From: CAVWGP01 sp963754645
GTDB taxonomy: Bacteria > Pseudomonadota > Alphaproteobacteria > Bin65
Direction of reading: 5' to 3'
Assembly: GCA_963754645.1 (NCBI GenBank)
Contig: CAVWGP010000012.1
Location: forward strand, 868,001 to 932,000
DNA length: 64,000 nt
Below are positions 18,460-26,423 of the stretch, piece after piece. The translations under genes were made by a program, and so were the position numbers. How positions within the stretch are numbered: position 1 is the stretch's first letter; every line of letters begins with the position of its first letter. The notes beneath the pieces are model-generated. The model worked only from the letters and a program-made list of their open reading frames with translations. It was not told where the DNA came from and did not search any database.

Positions 18460-18660
18460 GCCGGCATTCTACAAGTCTTCGCCGGGCTTGTCGCGCAAGG
18501 CACGCCCGCCGGCCTCAACCGCCAGGACTCTAATCGCTACTGGATGAAAGTTCAGGGGCGGGTCGCCGCGAGCCGCGCGGCTGAAGCAAGGCATTTCAAT
18601 AGGAATAGAATACTTCGCGTATCGTGGCCGAGCACCGGACGAAATAACGGGCGGCGGCAA

Positions 18661-18733
18661 GGGGCGCGAGGGACTTGAACCCCCAACTACCCCTTTGCGA
18701 AAAGGGCGCTCTATCCAGTTGAGCTACCGCCGC
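18661..18733 (-). tRNA. tRNA-like gene with an Arg-type body and apparent anticodon CGC
   Basis: Reading leftward from 18733 there is a good tRNA body: TA at 8-9, D arm GCTC...GAGC with AACTGGATA loop, anticodon stem CCCTT/AGGGG around loop TTCGCAA, variable TAGTT, and T arm GGGGG-TTCAAGT-CCCTC. The D arm matches alphaproteobacterial tRNA-Arg genes, yet the loop gives CGC, an alanine anticodon. The acceptor halves (GCGGCGG and GCGCCCC) pair at only five of seven positions and no CCA is encoded. It may be a divergent tRNA, a remnant, or carry a consensus error. There is no G3-U70 pair expected of tRNA-Ala. Confidence 0.55.
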
Positions 18734-19188
18734 AACGTGGCCCGCCCAGAAGGGCGAGCCATTGGTGCACTGTCAACGGGGCGACGATAACCGAAGGCGC
18801 GCCACGTTTCAAATTAGGACACTACTCGAACCGATTGCAATTCGCCGAAAAAGAACGTATAGAGAACAACGGCCGCGGCGGGCCGATTGCCGGCGGCGCC
18901 ATTCGCGGCCCGAAGGCGGCCAAATCCGTCCGTTTCACTGCCATGTTTGGCGAATGGGCGCCTTTGGGGAGAATGAGAATATCAAGGACTTAGCGGCATC
19001 GGCGCGGACCGGCTTTTTGCCGATTTTCGGCGCGCGATCAAACACTTGGTCCGAAGGTGTCCAAACCACTGCGTCGCATGGACCGGATTTGGACACCTTC
19101 GGCACAAGCGACGGCGGCGGCGGCGCCCTTGCCCGGCGCGCAAGCGCGGACTTACTATGACCGAAACAACCAACCGGAGGACACAGGC
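18734..19188. other. Intergenic region upstream of the TAXI gene
   Basis: These 455 bases hold no gene I can support. They include the leader of the tRNA-like gene (transcribed left) and the promoter region of the TAXI transporter (transcribed right), with a long inverted repeat at 19051-19102 described separately. Confidence 0.6.
19051..19102. repeat. Perfect 15-bp inverted repeat, 22-base spacer
   Basis: The arms CCGAAGGTGTCCAAA (19051-19065) and its reverse complement (19088-19102) are perfect. The spacer is too long for a typical operator half-site pair and there is no T-run after the second arm, so a factor-independent terminator is unlikely on the plus strand. It lies 87 bases before the TAXI start and could be an RNA hairpin or paired operator for that operon. 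Confidence 0.75.
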
Positions 19189-20154
19189 ATGGGCCGTTCA
19201 CGCTTTCTCGGCATCGCAACCCTCGCCGCGGCGCTGGTCGCTGGCGGCCTCGCTCAGGCGCAAGAGCAGAAATTCTTCCGCATCGGCACCGGCGGCACGG
19301 CGGGCACCTACTATCCCGTTGGCGGCGTGATCGCCAATGCCATCTCGCAGCCGCCCAAGCTCGTGCTGAGCGCGGTCGCTTCGAACGGCTCGGTCGCCAA
19401 TGTCAATTCGATCATGGCGGGCAATCTCGAATTGGGCTTCAGCCAGGCCGACGTCGCCTTTTGGGCCTATACCGGCACCGGCATTTGGGACGGCCGGCCG
19501 AAAGTCGCCGATCTCCGCGCCATCGCCAATCTCTATCCCGAAAGCATCCATCTCGTGGCGCGCAAGGGTGCGGGGATCAAGACGGTGGCCGATCTCAAGG
19601 GCAAGCGCGTGTCGCTCGACGAGCCGGGCTCGGGCACGCTGGTCGATGCGCGCATCATCCTCGATGCCTGGGGCCTCAAGGACGCCGATCTCAAGGCCGA
19701 GTATCTCAAGCCCAACCAAGCCGGCGACAAGATGAAGGACGGCGCGATGGACGCCTTTATTTTCGTCGGCGGCTTTCCGGCCGCCGCGATCAGCGAACTC
19801 GCCTCGAGCGGCAGCGGCATCGACATCATCGCGATCGAGGGGCCGAATGCCGACAAGATCCGGCAAAAATATCAATTCTTCGCCGCCGACGAGATTCCCG
19901 CCAACACCTACAAGGGCGTCGGCGCGGTCAAGACGATCTCGGTCGGCGCGCAATGGGTCACGTCGGCAAAGGTCGACGCCGCGCTCGTCTACGACGTGGT
20001 CAAGGCGATGTGGAGCGACAAAACCCGCCAGGCGCTCGATGGCGGCCATGCCAAAGGCAAGCTTATCCGCCGCGAAACCGCGCTCGCCGGCCTCGGCATC
20101 CCGCTCCATCCCGGCGCCGAGAAGTTTTACAAGGAAGTCGGTTTGATCAAATAA
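19189..20154 (+). CDS. TAXI-family TRAP transporter solute-binding protein
   Basis: A 321-residue periplasmic binding protein. The signal peptide is ATLAAALVAGGLAQAQ. The TAXI signature FRIGTGGTAGTYYPVGGVIA is directly after it, then VLSAVASNGSVANVNSIMAG, LSLDEPGSGTLVDARIIL-type core and GAMDAFIFVGGFPAAAI. It delivers a carboxylate (glutamate-like or other organic acid) to the fused permease downstream. ACCGGAGG sits 8 bases before ATG 19189. A GC-rich hairpin separates it from the permease gene. Confidence 0.94.
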   Translation: MGRSRFLGIATLAAALVAGGLAQAQEQKFFRIGTGGTAGTYYPVGGVIANAISQPPKLVLSAVASNGSVANVNSIMAGNLELGFSQADVAFWAYTGTGIWDGRPKVADLRAIANLYPESIHLVARKGAGIKTVADLKGKRVSLDEPGSGTLVDARIILDAWGLKDADLKAEYLKPNQAGDKMKDGAMDAFIFVGGFPAAAISELASSGSGIDIIAIEGPNADKIRQKYQFFAADEIPANTYKGVGAVKTISVGAQWVTSAKVDAALVYDVVKAMWSDKTRQALDGGHAKGKLIRRETALAGLGIPLHPGAEKFYKEVGLIK

Positions 20155-20178
20155 CCGATAATTTGGGCTTGTTAGTTC

Positions 20179-20203
20179 GGGGGCCGGGCCGCAACCGGCC
20201 CCC
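20179..20203 (+). terminator. GC-rich hairpin between binding-protein and permease genes
   Basis: A perfect 9-bp stem GGGGGCCGG/CCGGCCCCC with a 7-base loop, followed by GTTTCGTT. The weak T stretch suggests partial termination or protection of the upstream message, a common way to make more binding protein than permease. Confidence 0.6.
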
Positions 20204-20229
20204 GTTTCGTTGGGGATGGAGGACATTCG

Positions 20230-22282
20230 ATGACGTCGAGCGCCGCGGAGGGAACTACCGCGCCGCCGGCGCGCACGCTCGAAGAGGAGTTCGATCCGGA
20301 GGTCCGCTTCCGGCCGCAACTGCCCGTCACCGGCATCGTCGTCAGCGCGTTTCTCCTGGCCCTGTCTTGCTTTCACTACTACACCGCCGGCTTCGGCTTG
20401 CTGCGCGAGCAAACCCATCGCGGCATTCACATGGCCTTCGTCGTCGGCCTGATTTTTCTGGTTTTCGCCTTTCGCCAGAAAGACAACGACGCGGCGCCGC
20501 GCGCCACCTGGCTCAAGCCCGGCGGCATTTCGTGGCTCGAATGGCTGCTCGCCGCCGCCGCCGCGATTGCCAGCCTCTACGTGCCCTATGTGTTCGACGA
20601 CCTTGCCTTCCGCGTCGGCAATCCGCTGGCGACCGATGTCGTCATGGGCACGATCCTGATCGTCGTTCTGCTCGAAGCGACGCGGCGCAGTTTGGGCTGG
20701 CCGCTGCCCGTGATCGCGCTGGTGTTCATCGCCTATTCGTTCTGGGGCCGCTCCATGCCGGGCATTCTCGTGCATCCGGGCAACGGTTGGAGCGAGATCG
20801 TCAATCACCTGTTCCTCACCAGCCAGGGCATTTACGGCACCGCGCTCGGCGTCGTCGCGACTTTCGTCTTCCACTATGTCCTGTTCGGCGTGCTGGCGAC
20901 ACGGATCGGGCTCGGCCGTTTGTTTATCGGCCTGGCGCTCTCGGTCGCGGGCCGCTTTGCCGGCGGGCCGGCCAAGGTCGCGATTTTCGGCTCGGGCCTG
21001 TTCGGCATGATTTCGGGATCCTCGATCGCCAACACGGTCACGGTTGGATCGCTCACCATTCCGATGATGATCCGGCTCGGCTATCCGCGCCATTTCGCCG
21101 CCGCCGTCGAATTCGACGGCCTCGACCGGCGGGCAGATTACGCCGCCGATCATGGGCGCGGCGGCGTTCCTGATGGTCGAATATCTCAACATGCCGTACC
21201 AGACGATCATCCTCGCCGCGATCGTGCCCGCCTTCATGCATTATTTCGGCGTGTTCATGCAGGTGCATTTCGAGGCCAAGCGCACCGGATTGCGCGGCTT
21301 GAGCGAGGCCGAAATGCCGAAGGCGCGCGAAATCCTGCGCCGCGACTGGCCGACGGTGATTCCGCTCATCGTGCTGATCGGCGTCCTGTTCCTCGATTTC
21401 ACGCCCTACTACGCCGCGTTTTGCGGCATCACCGCCTGCATCGCCGTGGGCCTGCTCAATCCGCACCACCGGCTGACAGTCCGCGATCTCGTCGCCGCCT
21501 TCATCAGCGGCGCGAAATACGCCATCGCCGTCGGCGCCGCGGCGGCCACGGTCGGCATCATCGTCGGCGTGATTACCTTGACCGGCGTCGGCCTCAAGAT
21601 CACGGCCATCGTCACGTCCTACTCCGAGATCGCCGGCGTCTTCACCCAGGGGCTGCTGCCCGAAGGCCTGTTCGAGCTGCGCTCCGTGACGCTGTTCTAC
21701 ACGCTGATCCTGACCGCCATCGTCTGCATCCTGCTCGGCTGCGGAATCCCGACGACGGCGACCTACATCATCATGGTGATCGTGGCGGCGCCGGTGCTGG
21801 CGCAATTCGGCGTGGCGCCGCTCGTCGCGCATTTTTTCGTGTTCTATTACGGCGTGCTGGCCGACGTGACGCCGCCGGTGGCGCTCGCCGCCTATGCCGG
21901 CGCCAGCATGGCGAATGCCGATCCGTTCCGCACCGGCAACACCGCCTTCCGCCTCGCGCTCGGCAAGGCGCTGGTGCCGTTCGTTTTCGTCTATTCGCCC
22001 GCCATGCTGCTGGTGACGCCGGAATTCAACTGGTACGATTTCGCGGTGACGACGGGCGGCTGCGCGCTCGGCATCGTGTTTCTGTCGGCCGCCTTTTCGC
22101 GCTATTTCCTGGTGCCGATGCGCGCCTGGGAATGCGCGCTCGCGGGGCTCGGCGCGATCCTGATGGTGGCGCCGGGATTGAAACCGACGCTGATCGGCCT
22201 CGCCTTGACGGCGCCGATGCTGGCGCGCCAGGCCTTGGCGGCGCGCAAGTCGGCCATTGACGATCCCTGCGCCCGTGCCTAG
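20230..22282 (+). CDS. TRAP transporter fused 4TM/12TM permease, TAXI partner (one frameshift)
   Basis: A single-chain DctQM-type permease of about 680 residues. The N-terminal small-subunit part includes VVSAFLLALSCFHYYTAGFG; the large part has RRSLGWPLPVIALVFIAYSF, ATFVFHYVLFGVLATRIG, FGSGLFGMISGSSIANTVTV and, after the break, GAAAFLMVEYLNMPYQTIIL and LLGCGIPTTATYIIMVIVAA. The frame changes at GAATTC (21109-21114); dropping one T gives ESTASTGGQITPPIMG, the expected DctM motif. With the TAXI protein upstream it forms a complete proton- or sodium-driven importer. Confidence 0.88.
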
Positions 22283-22345
22283 CTAACGCCCTCAACGCAT
22301 CCGTCCGCCGGGCTTGGGGCCCGGACCATGGACGAGGAGACCGCA

Positions 22346-23350
22346 ATGCCGATCAAGATTTCCGACGATCTGCCGGCCGCGAAAACGCTGCAGGAAGAAG
22401 GCGTCGTCATCATCCACGAGCACGACGCGATCCGCCAGGACATCCGGCCGCTGCGCATCGCCGTGCTCAACCTGATGCCCGAGAAGATCAAGACCGAAAC
22501 GCAGCTCGCCCGCCTGATCGGCGCGACGCCGCTGCAGATCGACATGACCTTGCTCACGACCTCGACCTACACGCCGACGCACACGCCGCGCGAGCACATG
22601 CTGGCGTTCTACCGGCCCTGGGAAGCGGTGCGCCACGAAAAGTTCGACGGGCTCGTCATCACCGGCGCGCCGGTCGAGGAAATCGAGTTCGAGGAAGTCC
22701 GCTACTGGAAGGAGCTGTGCGACATACTCGATTGGGCGCAGAGCAACGTCTCGCGCTCGTTCAACATTTGCTGGGGCGCCCAGGCCGCGCTCTATCGCCA
22801 CTACCGGGTGCCGAAATACGCCCTGCCGCGCAAGCTTTCAGGCGTCTTCGAGCATCGCGTCGTCAAGCGCGGCAGCGAGTTGCTGCGCGGTTTCAACGAC
22901 CAGTTTCCGGTCCCGGTCTCGCGCTACACCGAGGTCCGGGCGCGCGACATCGTCAAGCATCCGGCGCTCGAAATCCTCGTCGAATCCGACGAAGCCGGCA
23001 TCAGCTTGATCCAGGACCGGCCGCTCAACAGCGTCTATATGTTCAATCATCTGGAATACGACACCTTCACGCTGAGCGACGAGTACCAGCGCGACGTCAG
23101 GGCGCGGCCGGCGACCGTGCGCGTGCCGGAAAATTATTTTCCCGACAACGATCCCGCCAAGACGCCGCAGAATACGTGGCGCGCCTACGGCCATTTGCTG
23201 ATTTCGAACTGGATCAACGAAACCTATCAGCACGCGCCGTTCAAGGTCGAAGACATCGGCAAGTCGCGCGCCGGCGCCAAGCGCGCGGGCCGCGCCAAGC
23301 CCGGCACCGGCAGCACGCGGCGGCGCAAGGCGCGCGCCGGAACCGCTTGA
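22346..23350 (+). CDS. metA: Homoserine O-acyltransferase (MetA/MetAS type)
   Basis: Acylates homoserine with succinyl- or acetyl-CoA, the first committed step of methionine synthesis. It has 334 residues starting MPIKISDDLPAAKTLQEEGV. Nucleophile cysteine is in RSFNICWGAQAALYRHY; GLVITGAPVEEIEFEEVRYW and SVYMFNHLEYDTF carry the catalytic glutamate and histidine regions. The C-terminal 35 residues (KSRAGAKRAGRAKP and on) are a basic tail not usual in the family. ATG 22346 is used because it follows GAGGAG and fits the family N-terminus. The 63 bases before it fit no SAM riboswitch I know. Confidence 0.93.
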   Translation: MPIKISDDLPAAKTLQEEGVVIIHEHDAIRQDIRPLRIAVLNLMPEKIKTETQLARLIGATPLQIDMTLLTTSTYTPTHTPREHMLAFYRPWEAVRHEKFDGLVITGAPVEEIEFEEVRYWKELCDILDWAQSNVSRSFNICWGAQAALYRHYRVPKYALPRKLSGVFEHRVVKRGSELLRGFNDQFPVPVSRYTEVRARDIVKHPALEILVESDEAGISLIQDRPLNSVYMFNHLEYDTFTLSDEYQRDVRARPATVRVPENYFPDNDPAKTPQNTWRAYGHLLISNWINETYQHAPFKVEDIGKSRAGAKRAGRAKPGTGSTRRRKARAGTA

Positions 23351-24004
23351 GCGGCATAGACCGTCTTGCTTGCCTCGGTCAGCGTGACGCCGGCGAGAAA
23401 GCCGAGCCAGCGCGCGGCGCGGTCCCACGCCGGCGCCCAGGCGAGCATGAAGCGCGAGCGGAACGGCGGCAACACCAGCGCGCCCTCGGTGCGCAGCGGC
23501 GTGAACATCGCGTCGCGCAGCAGGCGCGTGATCTGGCGCACCGAAAACGGCCTGCCATGCCCGAACGGCGTGCGTTCGAGCTGCGCCCACAGGCTGCGCC
23601 GGTTCGGCACCACGACGATCAGCCGGCCGCCGTCGCTCAAGATGCGCCAGACTTCGCGCAGCATGGCGCGCAGGGCCTCGCTCGAATTCCACCGCGTGGA
23701 CCAGAAGCACGCGATCGACCGATCGGTCCGGCAGCGGCAGATGAATTTCGTCGCTCAGCGCCGTGCGGTTGGCGCCGTCTTCCGGCCAGCGCAGCACGCC
23801 CTGTTCGGGCGGCATGACGGCAATGACGCGCTCGGCGTCGGCGAGGAAAAGGCCGAGATAGGGCACGGCATAGCCGAAGCCGAGAACGCGCTCGCCCTTC
23901 ACAGTCGGCCACAGGGCGCGCAGGCGCTGGCGAATGAGACGCTGCGCCGAAACGCCGGTGCCGGAGCGATAGAACTCCCTCAGTTCGATGACATCGTTCC
24001 ACAT
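23227..24004 (-). CDS. Class I SAM-dependent methyltransferase (one frameshift)
   Basis: About 258 residues. The first frame starts MWNDVIELREFYRSGTGVSA and contains motif I-like GERVLGFGYAVPYLGLF and LPDRSVDRVLLVHAVE; the second continues SSEALRAMLREVWRILSDGG and RLIVVVPNRRSLWAQLE, the usual methyltransferase order. The frame breaks at GAATTC (23684-23689 on the plus strand); one T fewer restores VESSEALRAML. It is divergent from gloB, a neighbourhood common in alphaproteobacteria. Its 3' end overlaps metA by 124 bases. Substrate unknown. Confidence 0.82.
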
Positions 24005-24104
24005 GCGCCGTGCCGAACCCGCCTTTGCGAAATCACTCTACCAAAATTGCGCGCCGCAATGTTAGGGTCGGCAAGCGCAAAAAACCGCTAAGGAGGCATG
24101 CCCC

Positions 24105-24878
24105 ATGGCCCGGATCGAGGTCGTGCAGATTCCGGTGCTGAACGACAATTACGTCTATCTGCTGCACGAAGCGACGGCCAAAGTCACCGCCGCGGTCGAT
24201 CCCTCGGTGCACGAGCCGGTGCTGGCGGCGGCGGAACGCGCCGGCTGGCGCATCACCCACGTGCTCAACACCCATCATCATCCCGATCACACCGGCGGCA
24301 ATCTCGCGATCAAGCAGGCGACCGGATGCACCGTCGTCGGCCCCGGCCACGACGCGGACCGCATCCCGGGCATCGACGTCCAGGTTCGTGACGGCGACGT
24401 CTACCAGTTCGGCGGGGCGCGGGCGGAGGTGTTCTTCGTGCCGGGCCACACCCGCGGGCACATCGCCTTCTGGTTTGCCGAGAGCGATGCGCTGTTCTGC
24501 GGCGACACGCTGTTCGTCATGGGCTGCGGCCGGCTGTTCGAGGGCACGCCGGAGCAGATGTGGAAAAGCCTGTCGCGCCTGCGCGCCTTGCCCGACGCCG
24601 CGCGCATTTATTGCGGCCACGAATACACGCAATCGAACGCGCGCTTCGCGCTTTCGCTCGAGCCCGGCAATGCCGATCTCAAGGCGCGCGCCAAGCGCGT
24701 CGACGACATGCGCGCCAAGGGCCTGTCGACCGTGCCCGGCACGATGGGCGAAGATCGCCGGACCAATCCGTTCCTGCGCGCCGACGTGCCGGCCGTGGCC
24801 GCCGCCGTCGATCTCGCCGGCGCCGATCCCGTTGCCGTGTTCGCCGAAGTGCGCCGCCGCAAGGACGTGTTTCGCTGA
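24105..24878 (+). CDS. gloB: Hydroxyacylglutathione hydrolase (glyoxalase II)
   Basis: Hydrolyses S-D-lactoylglutathione to lactate and glutathione in methylglyoxal detoxification. It has 257 residues with the metallo-beta-lactamase motif THHHPDHTGG (H57, H59, D61, H62), the second-shell VPGHTRGHIAFWF, CGDTLFVMGCGRLFEGT, and the C-terminal GHEYTQSNARFALSLEP. KRVDDMRAKGLSTVPGTMGE is the substrate-binding region. AGGAGG precedes the start. Two glutathione transferases follow on the same strand. Confidence 0.95.
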   Translation: MARIEVVQIPVLNDNYVYLLHEATAKVTAAVDPSVHEPVLAAAERAGWRITHVLNTHHHPDHTGGNLAIKQATGCTVVGPGHDADRIPGIDVQVRDGDVYQFGGARAEVFFVPGHTRGHIAFWFAESDALFCGDTLFVMGCGRLFEGTPEQMWKSLSRLRALPDAARIYCGHEYTQSNARFALSLEPGNADLKARAKRVDDMRAKGLSTVPGTMGEDRRTNPFLRADVPAVAAAVDLAGADPVAVFAEVRRRKDVFR

Positions 24879-24903
24879 AACCGAATCTCAGGAAATTGCC
24901 CGC

Positions 24904-25518
24904 ATGAAGCTCTATTACGCCGCGCTTTCGCCCTATGTCCGCAAGGTCCTGGTCGCCGCCCATGAGTTGGGCCTGCGCGAAAAGATCGAGCTCGTCGAAG
25001 TCGCCGTGTCGCCGGTCAAGCCGAGCGAGGCGTTGAACGCCGTCAATCCGCTGGGCAAGATTCCGGCGCTGGTGACCGACGACAACGACTTGCTCTACGA
25101 TTCGCCGGTTATCGTCGAATATCTCGACGAGCTGGCGGGCGGCGGCAAGCTGATCCCGAAGAGCGGCGCCGAGCGCTTTCGCGCGAAGCGCCTGGAAGCG
25201 CTCGCCGACGGCATGGCCGATGCCGCCATCCTGGTGCGCTACGAAACCTTCATGCGGCCGGAAGCCAAGCGCTGGGACGAATGGATCAAGGCGCAGACCG
25301 ACAAGGTCATGCGCGGCTTCGACGTGCTCGAAAGCGCGGCGTGGCTGTTCGACGACAAGATCGACGTGGGCAAGATCGCGGTCGGCGCCCATGTCGGCTA
25401 CATCGATCTGCGCTTTCCGAACCTTGCCTGGCGCACCGGGCGCGATACGATCGCGCGCTGGTACGACGGATTCTGCAAGCGCCCATCGATGGTGGCGACG
25501 AGGCCGCCCGCGTCCTGA
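24904..25518 (+). CDS. Glutathione S-transferase family protein
   Basis: A 204-residue cytosolic GST. The thioredoxin-like N-terminus is MKLYYAALSPYVRKVLVAAH with the NPLGKIPALV cis-proline loop and LYDSPVIVEYLDE (Glu-Ser motif); the helical C-terminal domain ends WYDGFCKRPSMVAT. The catalytic serine is probably S9 in the SPYVRK motif. It starts 25 bases after gloB, so the two are likely cotranscribed in glutathione-based detoxification. Confidence 0.92.
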   Translation: MKLYYAALSPYVRKVLVAAHELGLREKIELVEVAVSPVKPSEALNAVNPLGKIPALVTDDNDLLYDSPVIVEYLDELAGGGKLIPKSGAERFRAKRLEALADGMADAAILVRYETFMRPEAKRWDEWIKAQTDKVMRGFDVLESAAWLFDDKIDVGKIAVGAHVGYIDLRFPNLAWRTGRDTIARWYDGFCKRPSMVATRPPAS

Positions 25519-25526
25519 CCGGCGCC

Positions 25527-26126
25527 GTGCGCCTGCACCATCATCCGGACTCGCCCTATGTGCGAAAGGTCATGGTGGCGGCGCACGAGCTTGGGCTTGC
25601 CGACCGCATCGAACTGATTCCGACAACGCGCGAAACCGTTATCGCCGACGTCGCCGCCGACAATCCGCTGGGCCGCATTCCGACGCTCATCACCGACGCG
25701 GGCGAGCGCGTTTACGACTCGCTGGTCATCGCCGAATATCTCAACGATCGCGCCGGCGGCGCGCTCTTTCCGCCGGGCGCGCGGCGCTGGCGCGCCTTGA
25801 CCCGGCATTCCGTGGGGCAAGGCATCATCGACGCCGTGATCGCCCGCTTCCACGAGCTGAAACGCCCGCCCGCGATGCAATCGGCCGATGCCCTGGCGCG
25901 GATTGAAGCCGAAGTGAAGCGCGCCGTCGATGCGTTGAGCGCCGCGCCGGCGACCGATGCGCAACCGCCGACGATCGGCGATATCGGCGTCGCCGTGGCA
26001 CTGGCTTATCTGGACTATCGCTTCGCCGCCTTCGATTGGCGCACCGGGCGCGGCGGCCTCGCGCGCTGGCATGCGGAATTTTCCGCGCGCCCGTCGATGC
26101 GCGCGACGGCCTTGCCCAACCCGTGA
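25527..26126 (+). CDS. Second glutathione S-transferase family protein
   Basis: A 199-residue paralogue of the preceding gene: RLHHHPDSPYVRKVMVAAHE, NPLGRIPTLI, VYDSLVIAEYLNDRAGG and a C-terminal WRTGRGGLARWHAEFSARPS. There is no in-frame ATG; GTG 25527 is the best start, nine bases after the stop of the first GST. The pair probably arose by tandem duplication but has diverged widely, especially in the helical domain. Confidence 0.88.
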   Translation: MRLHHHPDSPYVRKVMVAAHELGLADRIELIPTTRETVIADVAADNPLGRIPTLITDAGERVYDSLVIAEYLNDRAGGALFPPGARRWRALTRHSVGQGIIDAVIARFHELKRPPAMQSADALARIEAEVKRAVDALSAAPATDAQPPTIGDIGVAVALAYLDYRFAAFDWRTGRGGLARWHAEFSARPSMRATALPNP

Positions 26127-26234
26127 ATAAATCGTTGAAATCGGCCGTCAATATCCGCTTGGATTCGGCCCCGGCATGGGGTTAAGATTTTGCCGCTTGT
26201 GTTCGGCAATCTCTAACGAAAAGGAGCTGCCAGA

Positions 26235-26411
26235 GTGAGCTCGATGGAACATCTTGAAGCGTTACGCGCCCGCCATGCGGGTCTCGAATTGAAAATCTCC
26301 GAGGAGACCCGACGCCCGCATCCCGACGACGGGCTGATCCACGAACTCAAGAAAGAAAAACTGAAGCTCAAGGACGAGATCGCGCGCCTCGAGCGCGGGA
26401 CACGCCACTAG
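26235..26411 (+). CDS. YdcH / DUF465 family protein
   Basis: A 58-residue protein: HLEALRARHAGLELKISEET followed by RRPHPDDGLIHELKKEKLKL and KDEIARLERGTRH. The two predicted helices and the basic/acidic heptads match DUF465 (YdcH-like) proteins, which are abundant in alphaproteobacteria and of unknown function. Start is GTG 26235 with AAGGAG 14 bases upstream; ATG 26244 is in frame and also possible. It converges with the next gene, 12 bases apart. Confidence 0.87.
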   Translation: MSSMEHLEALRARHAGLELKISEETRRPHPDDGLIHELKKEKLKLKDEIARLERGTRH

Positions 26412-26423
26412 CCGCCGGCCCTG

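Noticed and set aside
22283..22345. Possible SAM-II or similar riboswitch before metA
   Set aside because: Only 63 bases lie between the upstream stop and metA, and no pseudoknot or conserved core is visible.
23364..24091. Plus-strand frame opposite the methyltransferase
   Set aside because: Arg-rich shadow; the minus strand gives a coherent methyltransferase across both parts.
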